Part shown: positions 1 through 10,676 of the stretch, piece by piece
Position numbering within the stretch: the first letter of the stretch is position 1
Layout of the letters: every line of letters begins with the position of its first letter
NCBI GenBank assembly: GCA_018343915.1
Contig: JABRWF010000003.1
Coordinates: forward strand, 2,356,001-2,420,000
Length of the DNA: 64,000 nucleotides
Source of the DNA: Agroathelia rolfsii
Taxonomy: Eukaryota; Basidiomycota; Agaricomycetes; Amylocorticiales; Amylocorticiaceae
Direction: 5' to 3'
The notes under the pieces: generated by a model
Database searches by the model: none
What the model was told of the DNA's origin: nothing
The model's input: only the letters and a program-made list of their open reading frames with translations
Program-made: the position numbers and the translations under genes

Positions 1-1160
1 TGAGATTGGTATTCTGGGCGCTTAGCCCATTGCAGGAATTTTGTGGGTAATGTTGCAAGCTAATAGAAACAAGAATCAGCACAATTCACTTGATTGCCTC
101 AAAGGCCGCACGAACGTATAATATTTGTAAGAATCATTTTGGAGACCGGCGTTTAATACGTCGGTCAAATCCCTATCCAAGATTTTAAACACATCAGCAA
201 CAGGCAAGATCACACGATCCATGTTCACGCACCAACTACGACATATGCTAGGGCCACCAATGATCTGGGTTCCGCTTTCATCTCCTAAAGAGGACATTTC
301 CGATAGGACAGTATTCACTTCTGGGATCTAGATAAGAAGTAAAAGAAAGGCGCATTGTCAGAAAAAAAAAAAAGCCTGTGCCTGACGATTTTGAAATTCC
401 AAAAAGGGAGGGAAGCACGTCGCACACAACAAAACTACCTCCCTCCCTTCAAGTTCCTACGTCATCATTGGTTGTAATCTAATACTCACATAGTCCGAAA
501 TCGTATAATTTGCCCGCGTGCCATGTTGTGTATACAAATCCGGTTCGTTGCCCAACAACATCGCATCGAGGCTACGACCCAGATAACTCTGCGCCGCGGC
601 GGCGAGTTCAACAACGTTGTCCCAATTATTTGGATCCTGCATGCTGAGGCCGATGATGAACTGCATTGACCCCACCTTGTCGTACATCGCATTCATCACG
701 TGGAACAGCATTGGCCCAAAGGCCGTCGGCACGTCATTAAAGTACGTGCTCGAGTTCGTCAACACAATCTCCTCCTTCTGGTCGGGCACCCAGGTGGAGG
801 AGTCCATGCTGTTGCCTCCCACGCGGATCCGGAGCGGGTGTGACATCCGTGCGCGCAGGTTTGAGAGGTAGTTTTGCATTGCGTTGGGAAGGGTGTCGTC
901 TGTGTAGCCCCCTGGGATGGATGGAAACGTCAATGTTTAGGTTATGATGCAGCTCCTTGGTTAACAAATAGACGAAACTTACATAGTGTATTGAATGCGC
1001 TCAGTTCGAATGATATGCCCAAGAAGTTGTCGTGAACAATGTTTAGCAGCTGGGTTGAGGTAGGCTCCGAGGGGATTGTTACGTTGATATTGCCTGCATG
1101 GGCGAGTGTGCCCAGGCAGAGAGCAGCGGCCCAGCCATAGACGAGGTAAGTTGAAGCCAT
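1..1160 (-). CDS. GH79 glycoside hydrolase, 5' part only (cut by window edge)
   Basis: This is the N-terminal part of a secreted family 79 glycoside hydrolase (beta-glucuronidase-like), which in fungi releases uronic acid residues from cell-wall glycans. Exons read 983-1160, 490-911, 116-327 and 59 to beyond base 1, with matching phases and GT-AG borders. The start at 1160 opens a hydrophobic signal peptide. The second exon carries the RVGGNS stretch and the GNEPD motif whose Glu is the family acid/base catalyst. The nucleophile exon lies outside the window. Every splice site matches the neighbouring copy at 2411-4566. Compared with that copy, exon 2 holds several amino-acid changes (for example FHVMN for FDVMN and LGRS for LGDS), so the two are diverging paralogues. 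No stop or frameshift is seen in this part. Confidence 0.85.
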
Positions 1161-1825
1161 TACTGGTGAGAGTGGGGGAGAAAGTAACGATCGTATTGGA
1201 GGTGTGGGGGATGGGAAGGGACACAGAGAGAGAGAGACAGTGACCAAGGAGATGGTACTGGCAACGGATATGCCAATGAACGAACGACAGACGGCATATT
1301 GAGCGGAGCACGGCACCCAGCCTTGTGTGTATTCCAGGAGAGTTATGGCGGAAACGATAAAGAAGGCTTAGCCCACCAGGATTTGAAAAGCCCAAGCTTG
1401 ATGATACAACAGCCACTTAGTAGTCGAAATCCTGCTGGGTATTCAATTGACTGATTTGCCTCTTTGCCCTTCTAGCCTGAGTGGATTTGCTTGGTAATGG
1501 TGGTAGTCAAACAGGCTAGGGAGGCGTGATCACAAAGACCACACAAGGCGATGTGATATTACAGCAAACAATTGCAATGAGGAATTACAAGAAGAAATGA
1601 TCTGTCGTTGGCGAATATCTTGGATTGCAAACATGTCCCGGTATGGCCTTGGTCTCTGCGACTGTGGTTTGCCGTTGGCATTGTCATAATGCCGCATTGA
1701 CTGCACCGAGCCAATGATTAATTACCGATTTTCTCACTTGTTCATTTCCTAGAATTAGAGCAACAGGGATGCCATAAACAACTGTAGCTAGTCTGTCACT
1801 GAATAAGGGTACGGAGCAAACGGAA
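1..1825. repeat. Tandem segmental duplication, copy 1
   Basis: This segment is a diverged copy of 3397-5275. It covers the first four exons of one GH79 gene, their introns and about 650 bp of upstream sequence. The similarity carries on through the promoter: the stretch near 1540-1600 matches 4955-5010, and the stretch around 1690-1740 matches 5150-5200. The copy breaks down near 1825. Because the left part is cut by the window edge, the full unit cannot be measured. Confidence 0.85.
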
Positions 1826-2410
1826 TGGATGTTGCAGCCACCAGAGAGCGGCTTCACCTTGATCATAACAAGTCATGATACTGCACAGTATTACCTAAGC
1901 GCCACCACCTCATTCCTTACTCACCGTCCTCACAGCACCTCAGTCATTACTACTCCTGTATAGTGTGACTGAGGTGTGTACTGTCTACTTATATTGTTCT
2001 CTAGCATGTATTAACTTCCTGTAGCCATCTGGTGTATAGGTAGATCAATATAGAGTATGACTAATTCACTCTGGGGTTTTCAAAATAAAAGTGCCATTTC
2101 TACCGATCTCACAACAAATCCCTTTACTTTGGATAAGAGATTTGGTGAAAAGTAGTAATCATGTGATGTATTTTACTGCTGGCGAGGCCCCTATAGCCAA
2201 AGGGTATCATAGAAGCAGATTCTAAACTATAGGTCTAGTATTTTCGCTCTAAGCCCAAATTGCTGACCCCTCCTCCCGAATTGGACACCGTTCCTACAAA
2301 AAAAAACCCCATCCTACAGCAACCAGCATAATGAATCGACACTACCACATAAGAAGAAAAACGAACAATTATAATTTAGTAAATGAAAGTCCAGATCTAC
2401 AACCAGTTAT
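1826..2410. other. Intergenic, between the two GH79 genes
   Basis: No gene is seen here. It holds the 3' flank of the downstream-transcribed GH79 gene and sequence not shared with the other copy. It is AT-rich with no ORF of note. Confidence 0.6.
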
Positions 2411-4566
2411 TTAAGCTAAAAATAACGTAAGTACTCCCACAAACACACCCCATGCCAACACTCCATCCCACGCCTTGTTGTTACTCCGCGCAGCCGCACT
2501 ATTCGGAGCCGCGTAGCCCGCCTCGCCCGCGATCGTCGAATTGCCCACATAAAACGCATCCAGCGAGCTCGAGTTGAAGAGGACCATGGCGATCCCCGGT
2601 GCAGGCACCGTCACCACACACCCAGACCCGTTGTTGCTCTGCGCGCTGCAGTACTGATACCCCGTGGACTGGTTCCCGAGCAGGTCCCCGTTTGCGCCCA
2701 CGGTCTGGCCCGCCCAGCTGATGTCTGTCGTCGACTCGACCGAGGGCGCGGTGAGCACGCGGATCTCGAGCCCGGTGTTGAGTGAGGTGGGTAAAGCGAA
2801 CGGCTGTGCGGTCGAGTTGCTATAATTGATCAGCACAACTTTTGTTAGTTCCGTTTCGGATTGGTTAGAAGACGATGACGATGATGGTGATGATGATGAT
2901 GATGATGATGAGATGTCGTAGATGGCATAGACCGCTACGGTGCTTGCAGGGTCGTAGATCGAGTTGTCCGTGTTGAGATCGACGACAACGCTGCCGCTGG
3001 GGGCAAATAGCTCGCTCATGAACAATGCGGCGTAGTATGGCGAACCCGTCGTCCAGCCGCTCAGCGTCGGATCATCGGTCGAGTTGGGTGTGAAGAGGTT
3101 ATAGGACACCCCGGACTCGCGTGTGTGGAGGTAGACGCCCGTAAAGTTTGTTGACGCCGCCTTGAGCGCGACGTCAACAGCCCAGAAAGACATGGTGGAC
3201 ATGTTCGAGATGTTTGAGCCGCCGCAGCTGACAGAATTGTATTCCGTCATGAGAACAGGGACACCTTGTTGTTTTGCTTGCGCAAGGCCGGCTTGTTGCC
3301 AGTTGACATAAGGTCCGACTGAATTGGATCGACAATGAGATGATAGCTATACATTGAATAACGAGATCTAACCTTCGGTATGGGTAAGATAATATGTGAG
3401 ATTGGTATTCTGGGCGTTTAGTCCATTGCAGGTATTTTGTGGGTAATGTTGCAGGCTAATAGAAACAAGAATCAGCATAATTAACTTGATCGCTTTAAAG
3501 GCCACACGAACGTATAATATTTGTAAGAATCATTTTGGAGACCGGCGTTTAATACGTTGGTCAAATCCCTATCCAAGATTGTAAACATGTCAGCAACAGG
3601 CAAGATCACACGATCCATATTCACACACCAGCTACAGCATACGGTAGGGCCACCAATCATTTTGGCTCCGCTCTCATCTCCTGAAGAGGACATGTCCGAT
3701 AGGACAGTATTCACTTCCGGGATCTAGATAAGAAGTAAAAGAAAAGCACATCGTTAGAAAAAAGAAAAAAAAACCCCCCCGCCGCGCCTGATGATTTTGA
3801 AATTCCAAAAAAGGAGGGAAGCACGACACACATAACAAAACTACCTCCCTCCCTTCAAGTTCCTACGTCATCATCGGTTGTAATCCAACACTCACATAGT
3901 CCGAAATCGTATAATTTGCCCGCGTGCCATGGTTTGCATACAAATCCGGCTCATTGCCTAACAACATCGCATCAAGGCTATCACCCAGATAACTCTGCGC
4001 CGCGGCGGCGAGTTCAACGACGTTGTCCCAGTTATCTGGATCCTGCATGCTGAGGCCAATGATGAACTGCATCGATCCCACCTTGTCGTACATCGCGTTC
4101 ATCACGTCGAACAGCATCGGCCCAAAGTCCGTCGGCACATCGTTAAAGTACGCGTTCGGGTCCGTCAACACAATCTCCTCCGTCTGGTCGGGCACCCAGG
4201 TGGAGGAGTCCATGCTGTTACCGCCCACGCGGATCCGGAGCGGGTGTGACATCCGTGCGCGCAGGTTTGAGAGGTAGTTTTGCATTGCGTTGGGAAGGGT
4301 GTCGTTTGTGTAGCCCCCTAGGATGGATAGAAACGTCAATGTTTAAATTATGACACTGCTCCTTGGTCAATAAATAAACAAAACTTACATAGTGTATTGA
4401 ATGCGCTCAGTTCGAATGATATGCCCAAGAAGTTGTCTTGAACGACATTTAGCAGCTGGGTCGAGGTAGGCTTTGAGGGGATCGTCACGTTGATGTTGCC
4501 TGCCTGGGCGAGTGTGCCCAGGCAGAGAGCAGCAGCCCAGCCATAGACTAGGTAAGCTGGAGCCAT
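2411..4566 (-). CDS. GH79 glycoside hydrolase, probably GPI-anchored
   Basis: This is a complete secreted GH79 enzyme of 600 residues, probably acting on glucuronic-acid-containing glycans outside the cell. The five exons are 4389-4566, 3896-4317, 3512-3723, 3373-3455 and 2411-3318; the introns are 71, 172, 56 and 54 bp and phases agree throughout. A signal peptide covers about residues 1-22. GNEPD places the acid/base Glu at about residue 182, and MTEYNS places the probable nucleophile at about Glu324. There are many N-glycosylation sequons. An acidic-Ser run (about residues 435-455) is encoded by a GAT/TCA-type repeat near 2871-2912. The last 20 residues are hydrophobic after a polar spacer, which suggests a GPI anchor. 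Family assignment rests on the motifs; the exact substrate is inferred. It sits head-to-tail with a second copy at 1-1160. Confidence 0.9.
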
Positions 4567-5275
4567 TACTAATGAGAATGGGGAAAAAGTAACGACCGTG
4601 CTTGGGGTGTGGGGGAGGGGGAAGGGGGAGGAGGGGAGAGAGAGAGAAGGGGACCAAGGAGATAGTACTGGCAACGGATAAGAACTGATATGCCAATGAA
4701 CGACAGACGGCCTATTGAGCGGAGCGCAGCAGCCAGCCTTGTGTATTCCACGGAGAATTATGCCAAGGATGATAAGGAGGGCTAAGCTCACCAGGGTTTG
4801 AAAAGCCCAAGCTTGGTGAAACAACAGCTAGAAATCCTGCCAGGTGTTCAATTAACGGATTTGCCTCTCTACCCTTCTAGTGTATTCGCTTGGTAATGGT
4901 AGCAGTCAAAGCGAGATGAAGTGGGCTAGGCAGGCATGACCACAAAGACTGTACAAGGCGATGTGATATTTACAGTGAACAATTGCAATGAGGAATTACA
5001 AGAAGAAATGGGCATCAATCATCTGTTGTTGGTGAAATACCTTGGATTGCAAACATATCCCGGTGTGGCCTTGGCCTCTGCGACTGCGGTTTGCCGTCGG
5101 CATCGTTATGATGGCGTCTGATGGACGTCTGCCGCTGACGTGACCACCGCATTGACTGCACCGAGCCAATGATTAATTACCGATTTTTTCTCACTTGTTC
5201 ATTTTCTCTAATCAAAGCAACACCCGACAGGCAATGCCATAAACAACTGTAGCTAGTTGAATAGGGGTATGGATG
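3397..5275. repeat. Tandem segmental duplication, copy 2
   Basis: This is the partner of 1-1825, offset by about 3.4 kb. Relative to copy 1 it carries small indels, for example about 30 extra bases around 5107-5145 and a longer A/C run in the GH79 intron near 3760-3785. Coding and non-coding parts are both clearly alignable, which points to a fairly recent duplication. Confidence 0.85.
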
Positions 5276-7203
5276 CAAATAATACAATTAATGAGAGGAG
5301 GAAAATATCATATAACACTTTCGTAGGTTATCATGGGCTAAAAGCCTTTGATGGGCAAATAGCAGAGAAAGCAGATGTATAAATACATAAGTCACCAGGG
5401 GTAAACGAGTAGGTATGACAAGTCGGTATCTGATAAGGAATGGATCAGAAAACAAGCGAGCAAGCGGAAATTATATGCGGGGTCCCTCCAACTGAGGCAG
5501 ATCAGAAGTTTGCGCATACAATAATCGTGAGGAAGGGGTTTGTGTGATCGCTGAACTTGAAGATGCTTGATCAAAGCGTCCATTGCCAGTCTTAGGGCAA
5601 TACCAGCAAAAGAGACATGACCTGGTTTATTGGATATTCGAATGGGTTGATTCTGAGGAATGGTATGGTTGTTCGGATCGTCGCGGAGGAATAAGATGAT
5701 TGCTGGCAGCGAATGTCGACTCTTTCATGCTTACCCCTCATGAGTAGGCTTCTTATTAGCACCTGCCGGATATGTACAGTAAAATTTTGACGATCTGCGG
5801 ACTTTTCGGCGCCGTAGATGAGGCTTCGATGAAAATTTGGGACGTCCTTTCTTATCAGGGAGGAGCCTGATGGGATGGTTGCTATTCTGTACGATTCGTC
5901 ATGTAGTAGCTGTGGCTGGTTGTTTTCAATATATCTTGTATTTTTTTGCATGAAGTACTAAGACGTTGTGCTTATTCGATATCTCGAATCTAGGTGGGGA
6001 GAGAGTATTAACAGCCGCAGTATGGAAAAAGCAACTTGACGGGAAAACGCAAGATTCGGGTATTATTGATGTTCCCCAGATCATGGAGTAGAATCGCAAG
6101 TCAGGGGGTAAGAAGACATAGCGTTCCTTGTCGAAAGGGCCATGGTCAGCATGGCTGCGGGTCAAAGTGGCTTTCTACTAAAAGAGCACATGGTCTTGAA
6201 AGTACAGCCCGGGCCCGTTTGGGCCAACAGAAGGTTAGAAACGCACTGAAGATTGATAATCAAGAGAGCTTGAGCGATCGCAGAGCAAGTTCCGAGCTGT
6301 AGGATCACATGCGGCAAAGCAGTGAATGGACTGATGATCAAGTGCTCACAGCACTCATGGAGCCATAGGATTCGGACCAAAATAGAGTGAGATCCGGGTA
6401 GACGAGTTGAATAGGCAACAAGGGGGGCTGTGAGGATGTACTGTTCATGGGCGGTATTACCACACATTCAGCCGTCGTTTAGTTGAACGACTGCCTGTGA
6501 GGCGATCCGGGTCATGCAGTCGCTTTATGAAATATTTAGTACTGCCGAGGAGGAGGAGGCCATGCATACCGCGATCGAGGACCATGCAGCTCTGTATGGG
6601 GATGAATGACCGTACTATGCAAATACCGTATGGCAGCATTTGTATATAGTAGCGGCATTGCTGATTTTCCTGTGAAACTGTCGAGTTGCAAGAGCAGTGA
6701 AGTAGCAATCAACTTAAGCCATTCAAGTTTGAAACTCGACCGCAACTTCAACTTGGCCCTGTTCCATCATGTGTTGGCTTCCCTGCAGTAAAGTATACTT
6801 ACTATACTTCTCCTCGTCGGCGTCTCAGAGAATGCGAAAATAGGCTAGAACAGAAAAAAAGACTGAAGCAGGTGATGCCTGTCCATAGGCGGTGAACTGG
6901 CGCTGTTATCTTCTCTGTGCCGCTGGACCGTGTGCTTCCCCAGCGGAACGCATGCGGTCACTGGACTTTGTATACGAATCAGCCATCGCTTCTCGTTCTC
7001 CACATGGCCTCTTCTTCCATCTCTTGCTCAGGCTCGATCTATGAACTCTGTACTAATTATCCATCTGTGTGAACTCCCGCTTCGTCTATAAATCTCTCCC
7101 CACGCGAGCGAGCCATGGCTCCCTTCTCCAGCAGCGTCTCGCTCGCCTTCGCCCACTTCCTCCCCCCCCCCTCGTCCCTTTTTCCACCTTCGCCTAATCC
7201 GCG
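5276..7203. other. Intergenic, no gene recognised
   Basis: Only short unrelated ORFs occur on both strands; the longest is a 119-codon minus ORF at 5592-5951 that matches no family I know and has no supporting exons. The last 200 bases before 7204 are pyrimidine-rich and include the likely promoter and 5' leader of the S28 peptidase gene. Confidence 0.5.
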
Positions 7204-8993
7204 ATGGCCATGAAACGCTTGCTGTTGCAGCTCGCCGCAGCCCTGCTGCTGACATCGAGCGCCAGCGCCGCTCTCCCCGGTGGCCTGCGCGATAACGCCA
7301 ACATGCGCCCGCGCCCGGCCCTCGAGAAAGTCGCAGCGCCGGACCACCTGCCCGTGGACGCCTCGACGGGGACCACGCTCCCTCCGTACAACACCACATA
7401 CTACTTTGACCAGCTGATCGACCACTCCAACCCGTCCCTCGGCACCTTCAAGCAACGCTACTGGCACACCTGGGAATGGTACAAATCCGGTGGTCCCATC
7501 ATCCTCATGACCCCCGGCGAGACCAACGCGGACGGCTACGAGGGTTACCTCACGAATGCCACCGTCAACGGTATGATCGCGCAACAACAAGGCGGTGCTA
7601 CCGTCCTCATCGAGCACCGCTTCTTTGGTCTCTCGAACCCGCGCCCGAACCTGACCGTCGAGAGTCTGCAGCTCCTCACGCTGAACCAGTCCATCGCCGA
7701 CTTGTCCTACTTTGCCAAGACGGTCGACCTGCCCATGCCGGGCGGGAACGCCGTCCAGCCGGGTAAGGCGCCCTGGGTGCTCATCGGCGGCAGCTACTCT
7801 GGCGCGCTCACCGCGTGGACAATGACGAACACGACGGATGTCTTTTATGCTGCCTACGCCTCCTCCGCCGTCGTCGAGGCCAAGGTCGACTATTGGGCGT
7901 ACTTTGAGCCGATCAGGGAGTATATGCCCAAGAACTGCTCGGCCGATGTCGAGGCCGTCATCGCCCATGTCGATTCCGTCTTTACCGGCACGAACCAGAC
8001 CGCGATCAACGAGCTCAAGGCGCTCTTTGGCATGCAGAACTTGACACATTTGGATGATGTTGCTGGCGCGCGTAAGCACATCTTTTTCTACAATCATGAT
8101 AATAATATCCTGAAGCTGATTTCCTTTTTTTGTTTTGTTTTGTTTTTATGCACAGTCCGCAACAACCTGTGGGACTGGCAGAGCCTGCAGCCATTCACCG
8201 GCCCTGACGGCCAGTTCTTCCAGTTCTGCGACGCACTCGAGGTCAAGAACGGCGTGAGCGCGCCCGCGTCCGGATGGGGCCTCGAGTGGGCCCTGAACGC
8301 GTGGGGAAGCTACTTCAAGAACGTGTACTACTCTTACCGTTAGTCATCCCTATTCCCCAACATTCTTCCCCATTCAACATACAATACATATTGACAAACG
8401 TTCCGTTCCTCCCTCGTCACATAGTCTGCGGCGACCAAGACGTCGTGACTTGTCTCGGCACCTACGACCCCACGCAGAGCTACTTCACCGACGTGAGCGT
8501 CGACAACGACAACCGGTCCTGGATGTGGTTCGTGTGCAACTACCTCGGCTACCTGCAAGAGGGCCCGCCCGCCGGCAAACCCGCCATCGTCACCCGCTTG
8601 GTCCAGCCGATCTACGATGAACGCCAGTGCACGTACTACTTCCCCTCGCAGTTCCCCCACGGCCCGCAAACCCCCGCCGCGTCGGCGACGAACGCGATCT
8701 ATCACGGCTGGAACGTCCAGGTCGACCGCCTCTTCTTTGCCAATGGGCAGCGCGATCCGTGGAGGGACGTCACGCTCTCGGCGGACAACCTCACGCTGGT
8801 GAACACGACGACGCAGCCGGTGTTTGAGGGCGACGCGTTCCACTGCTCGGATCTCCTGAACGAGTCGAGTATCGATCCCACCGTCGCGAGGGTCCAGCAG
8901 GCGGGTTTGAAGTACATGAAGACCTGGTTGGCGGACTGGAAGCCGACGGAGGAGAAGAGGGATATTTCCTCGAGGATTGTACGTTTGGATTAA
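7204..8993 (+). CDS. Secreted serine peptidase, family S28
   Basis: This encodes a 539-residue serine carboxypeptidase of family S28 (Pro-X carboxypeptidase / dipeptidyl peptidase II-like), which cleaves after proline in peptides outside the cell or in acidic compartments. Exons are 7204-8071, 8156-8338 and 8425-8993 with introns of 84 and 86 bp. A signal peptide spans about residues 1-22. GGSYSG places the nucleophile at about Ser197. NGQRDPW carries the catalytic Asp and AFHCSD the catalytic His near the C-terminus, so the triad is complete. Several N-glycosylation sites are present. The first intron contains a T/G run before its acceptor. The exons are GC-rich and codon-biased, typical of a well expressed gene. 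Length fits the family. Whether it acts as a carboxypeptidase or dipeptidyl peptidase cannot be told from sequence alone. Confidence 0.93.
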
Positions 8994-9371
8994 GAATGAT
9001 GATCTTTCTTGGGTTGAGCCGCAAGGGGATATGGTTATTGTTTAAGCACACTTTTTATTGTTGATGCTGCTTTCCCCTTGCTTGGCGTATACTTTTTATG
9101 GAGGTGTGGTCATTTAGTGTATTTAAAAAACAATGTATAGCATACAACACACAAATAAGAAGAAAGAAAGAAAAAAAAAATGACACAGGACCTTGCGTCT
9201 TTTCTTTGTTCGATTGATCGATAAGTCTACATTATTAACTTACAACACTTTCCATTTCAGTATGCTATTCAGCAAAATCAAAGTCAAAGTCGAAAAAAAA
9301 AAATCATGTTTGCACACAAATTGCCTTTCTGTCCATGAGCCTAATCCCAATCACTCATAGATTGCTTGCTT
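8994..9371. other. Convergent 3' flank between S28 and TIP41 genes
   Basis: This is AT-rich sequence with short A runs, expected to hold the 3' UTRs and poly(A) sites of two convergent genes. No gene is seen. Confidence 0.6.
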
Positions 9372-10561
9372 CTATGCAGTCGGACGCAAGAACGAGACCT
9401 GGACGGAGGTCCCCAACCCCCTCCAGCCCGTGCCGGCCCCCTCCCCCTGCGTCCAACTGGCCGGTAAAAGGTCCGTCAGCGTCTTGGCGATAAACCCCGG
9501 GTCTGTGAGCGGTGTGAGGTCGTCTCGACGTGGAAGGAGCTGTTAAAATCGAGATGTCGATGTCCAAATATAAAATAAAATAAAATAAAAATTAGTCTCG
9601 TCTTTGTCCTTTCAAATCTCATGATGTAAAGCACCACTCACCCCCTGCACACGATTATACGGTGCCTCCCAGCCAGAACATTCACGCACGACCAACGGTG
9701 GATCGTTAGGCGCCGTGAAAGAGTGATATATCCGTGTGTCGAAGGTGCGGAAGAGCACGTTGTCGACGCGGAGCGTGAATCGGGAGAGGATGAAGATGCA
9801 TGTTGGCATGACGCGCTGCGAAGCATAAGCAAGGAGGAGGAGAGGAGGGTCGTATGAGAGATCGCTTTAGGGAGACACAAACAATAGTTTCTCACAATGC
9901 GAATGATCAGACCCGATGAGCCGTTATCGTGTAGCTCATCCTCGAATAGAGGCACTTCAGCGTAGAACAGGATCGGGTCCCGTCTTGTCAGCTCAGCCAT
10001 GGGGATCGTGTGTGATGGTTGATTCGGGTCGGCTGCGATCCATTCTACACTGCCGTTGTTGTCGCCTTCTTGTGTGCAAGTGCCGGCGTAGGTAGTCGTG
10101 TATGTCCAATCGTACGGTTTGGTGGGCACCGTTTGGAACTCGTACGAAGGGCTCTTCCTAGATCAACAATAAAACAAGGATTTTTTTCCCCCCCTGTCAG
10201 TAATCTAAAGGGACGAAAGTACTCAAGACGCATACCGACTCTTTAGCCACGCATCTGCATACCCAACCTTGACCGCCCCATCGCCTTCCTGCATCTCCCC
10301 ACCGCGCACACACACGAGCGCGTCGCGTGCATTGAATACGCACAGCCAGCCCGAGGGCTTATGGTGCAGCTCAAGCGTATTGCTCCCAAACGTCATCTCG
10401 GGCAGCGCGAAGCCGAGTTGACTTTGCAACGCATCGCACTCGCCCGCGTTGGAGATTGGGTTCGTCGTGGCCGTGATCGACCAGTTGTTGATCTCGATCG
10501 TGCGTGAGTTGGGGGATTCGAAGAGTTTGTGGGGTGGTATGGCAGACGGTAGTCGGGACAT
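9372..10561 (-). CDS. TIP41: TIP41-like protein (TAP42/PP2A-interacting, TOR pathway)
   Basis: This is a 309-residue TIP41 family protein, a cytosolic regulator that binds TAP42/PP2A-type phosphatases and works in TOR nutrient signalling. Exons are 10236-10561, 9896-10157, 9642-9815 and 9372-9539, all phases agreeing. Family signatures in order are INNWSI, MTFGSN, VFNARDAL, YDWTYTT, RDPILFY, EDELHDNG, RVMP, TLRVD and DTRIYH, ending WRGLGTS before the stop. Length and motif order fit the family. The gene is divergent from the dynein light intermediate chain gene, with only 115 bp between the chosen start codons. The third intron contains a TAAAA pentanucleotide run near 9566-9590. Confidence 0.92.
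9566..9590. repeat. (TAAAA)n microsatellite in TIP41 intron
   Basis: About five TAAAA units lie inside the last intron of the TIP41 gene. A very similar run occurs at 58260-58291 next to the Pex14 stop codon. Confidence 0.9.
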
Positions 10562-10676
10562 GATTAACTACTGGTTAGATTAACTGTTTTTGTGTTATCG
10601 TTTGGGGTGCCGATGTCGTCGTTGTCGTTGTCGTTGTCGGCGACAAGAGTGAAAGTGGAAGTCGTGATGAAAGAAC
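10562..10676. promoter_or_regulatory. Short bidirectional promoter, TIP41 / dynein light intermediate chain
   Basis: Only 115 bp (187 bp if the downstream ATG of the dynein gene is used) separate two divergent start codons. The stretch contains a repeated GTCGTTGTCGTTGTCG tract. It must carry at least the core promoter and leader of both genes unless one is transcribed from inside its neighbour. Confidence 0.6.

Noticed and set aside
7057..8097. 346-codon minus-strand ORF
   Set aside because: It lies wholly antisense to the S28 peptidase, whose catalytic motifs and codon bias are clear; long antisense ORFs are common in GC-rich exons.
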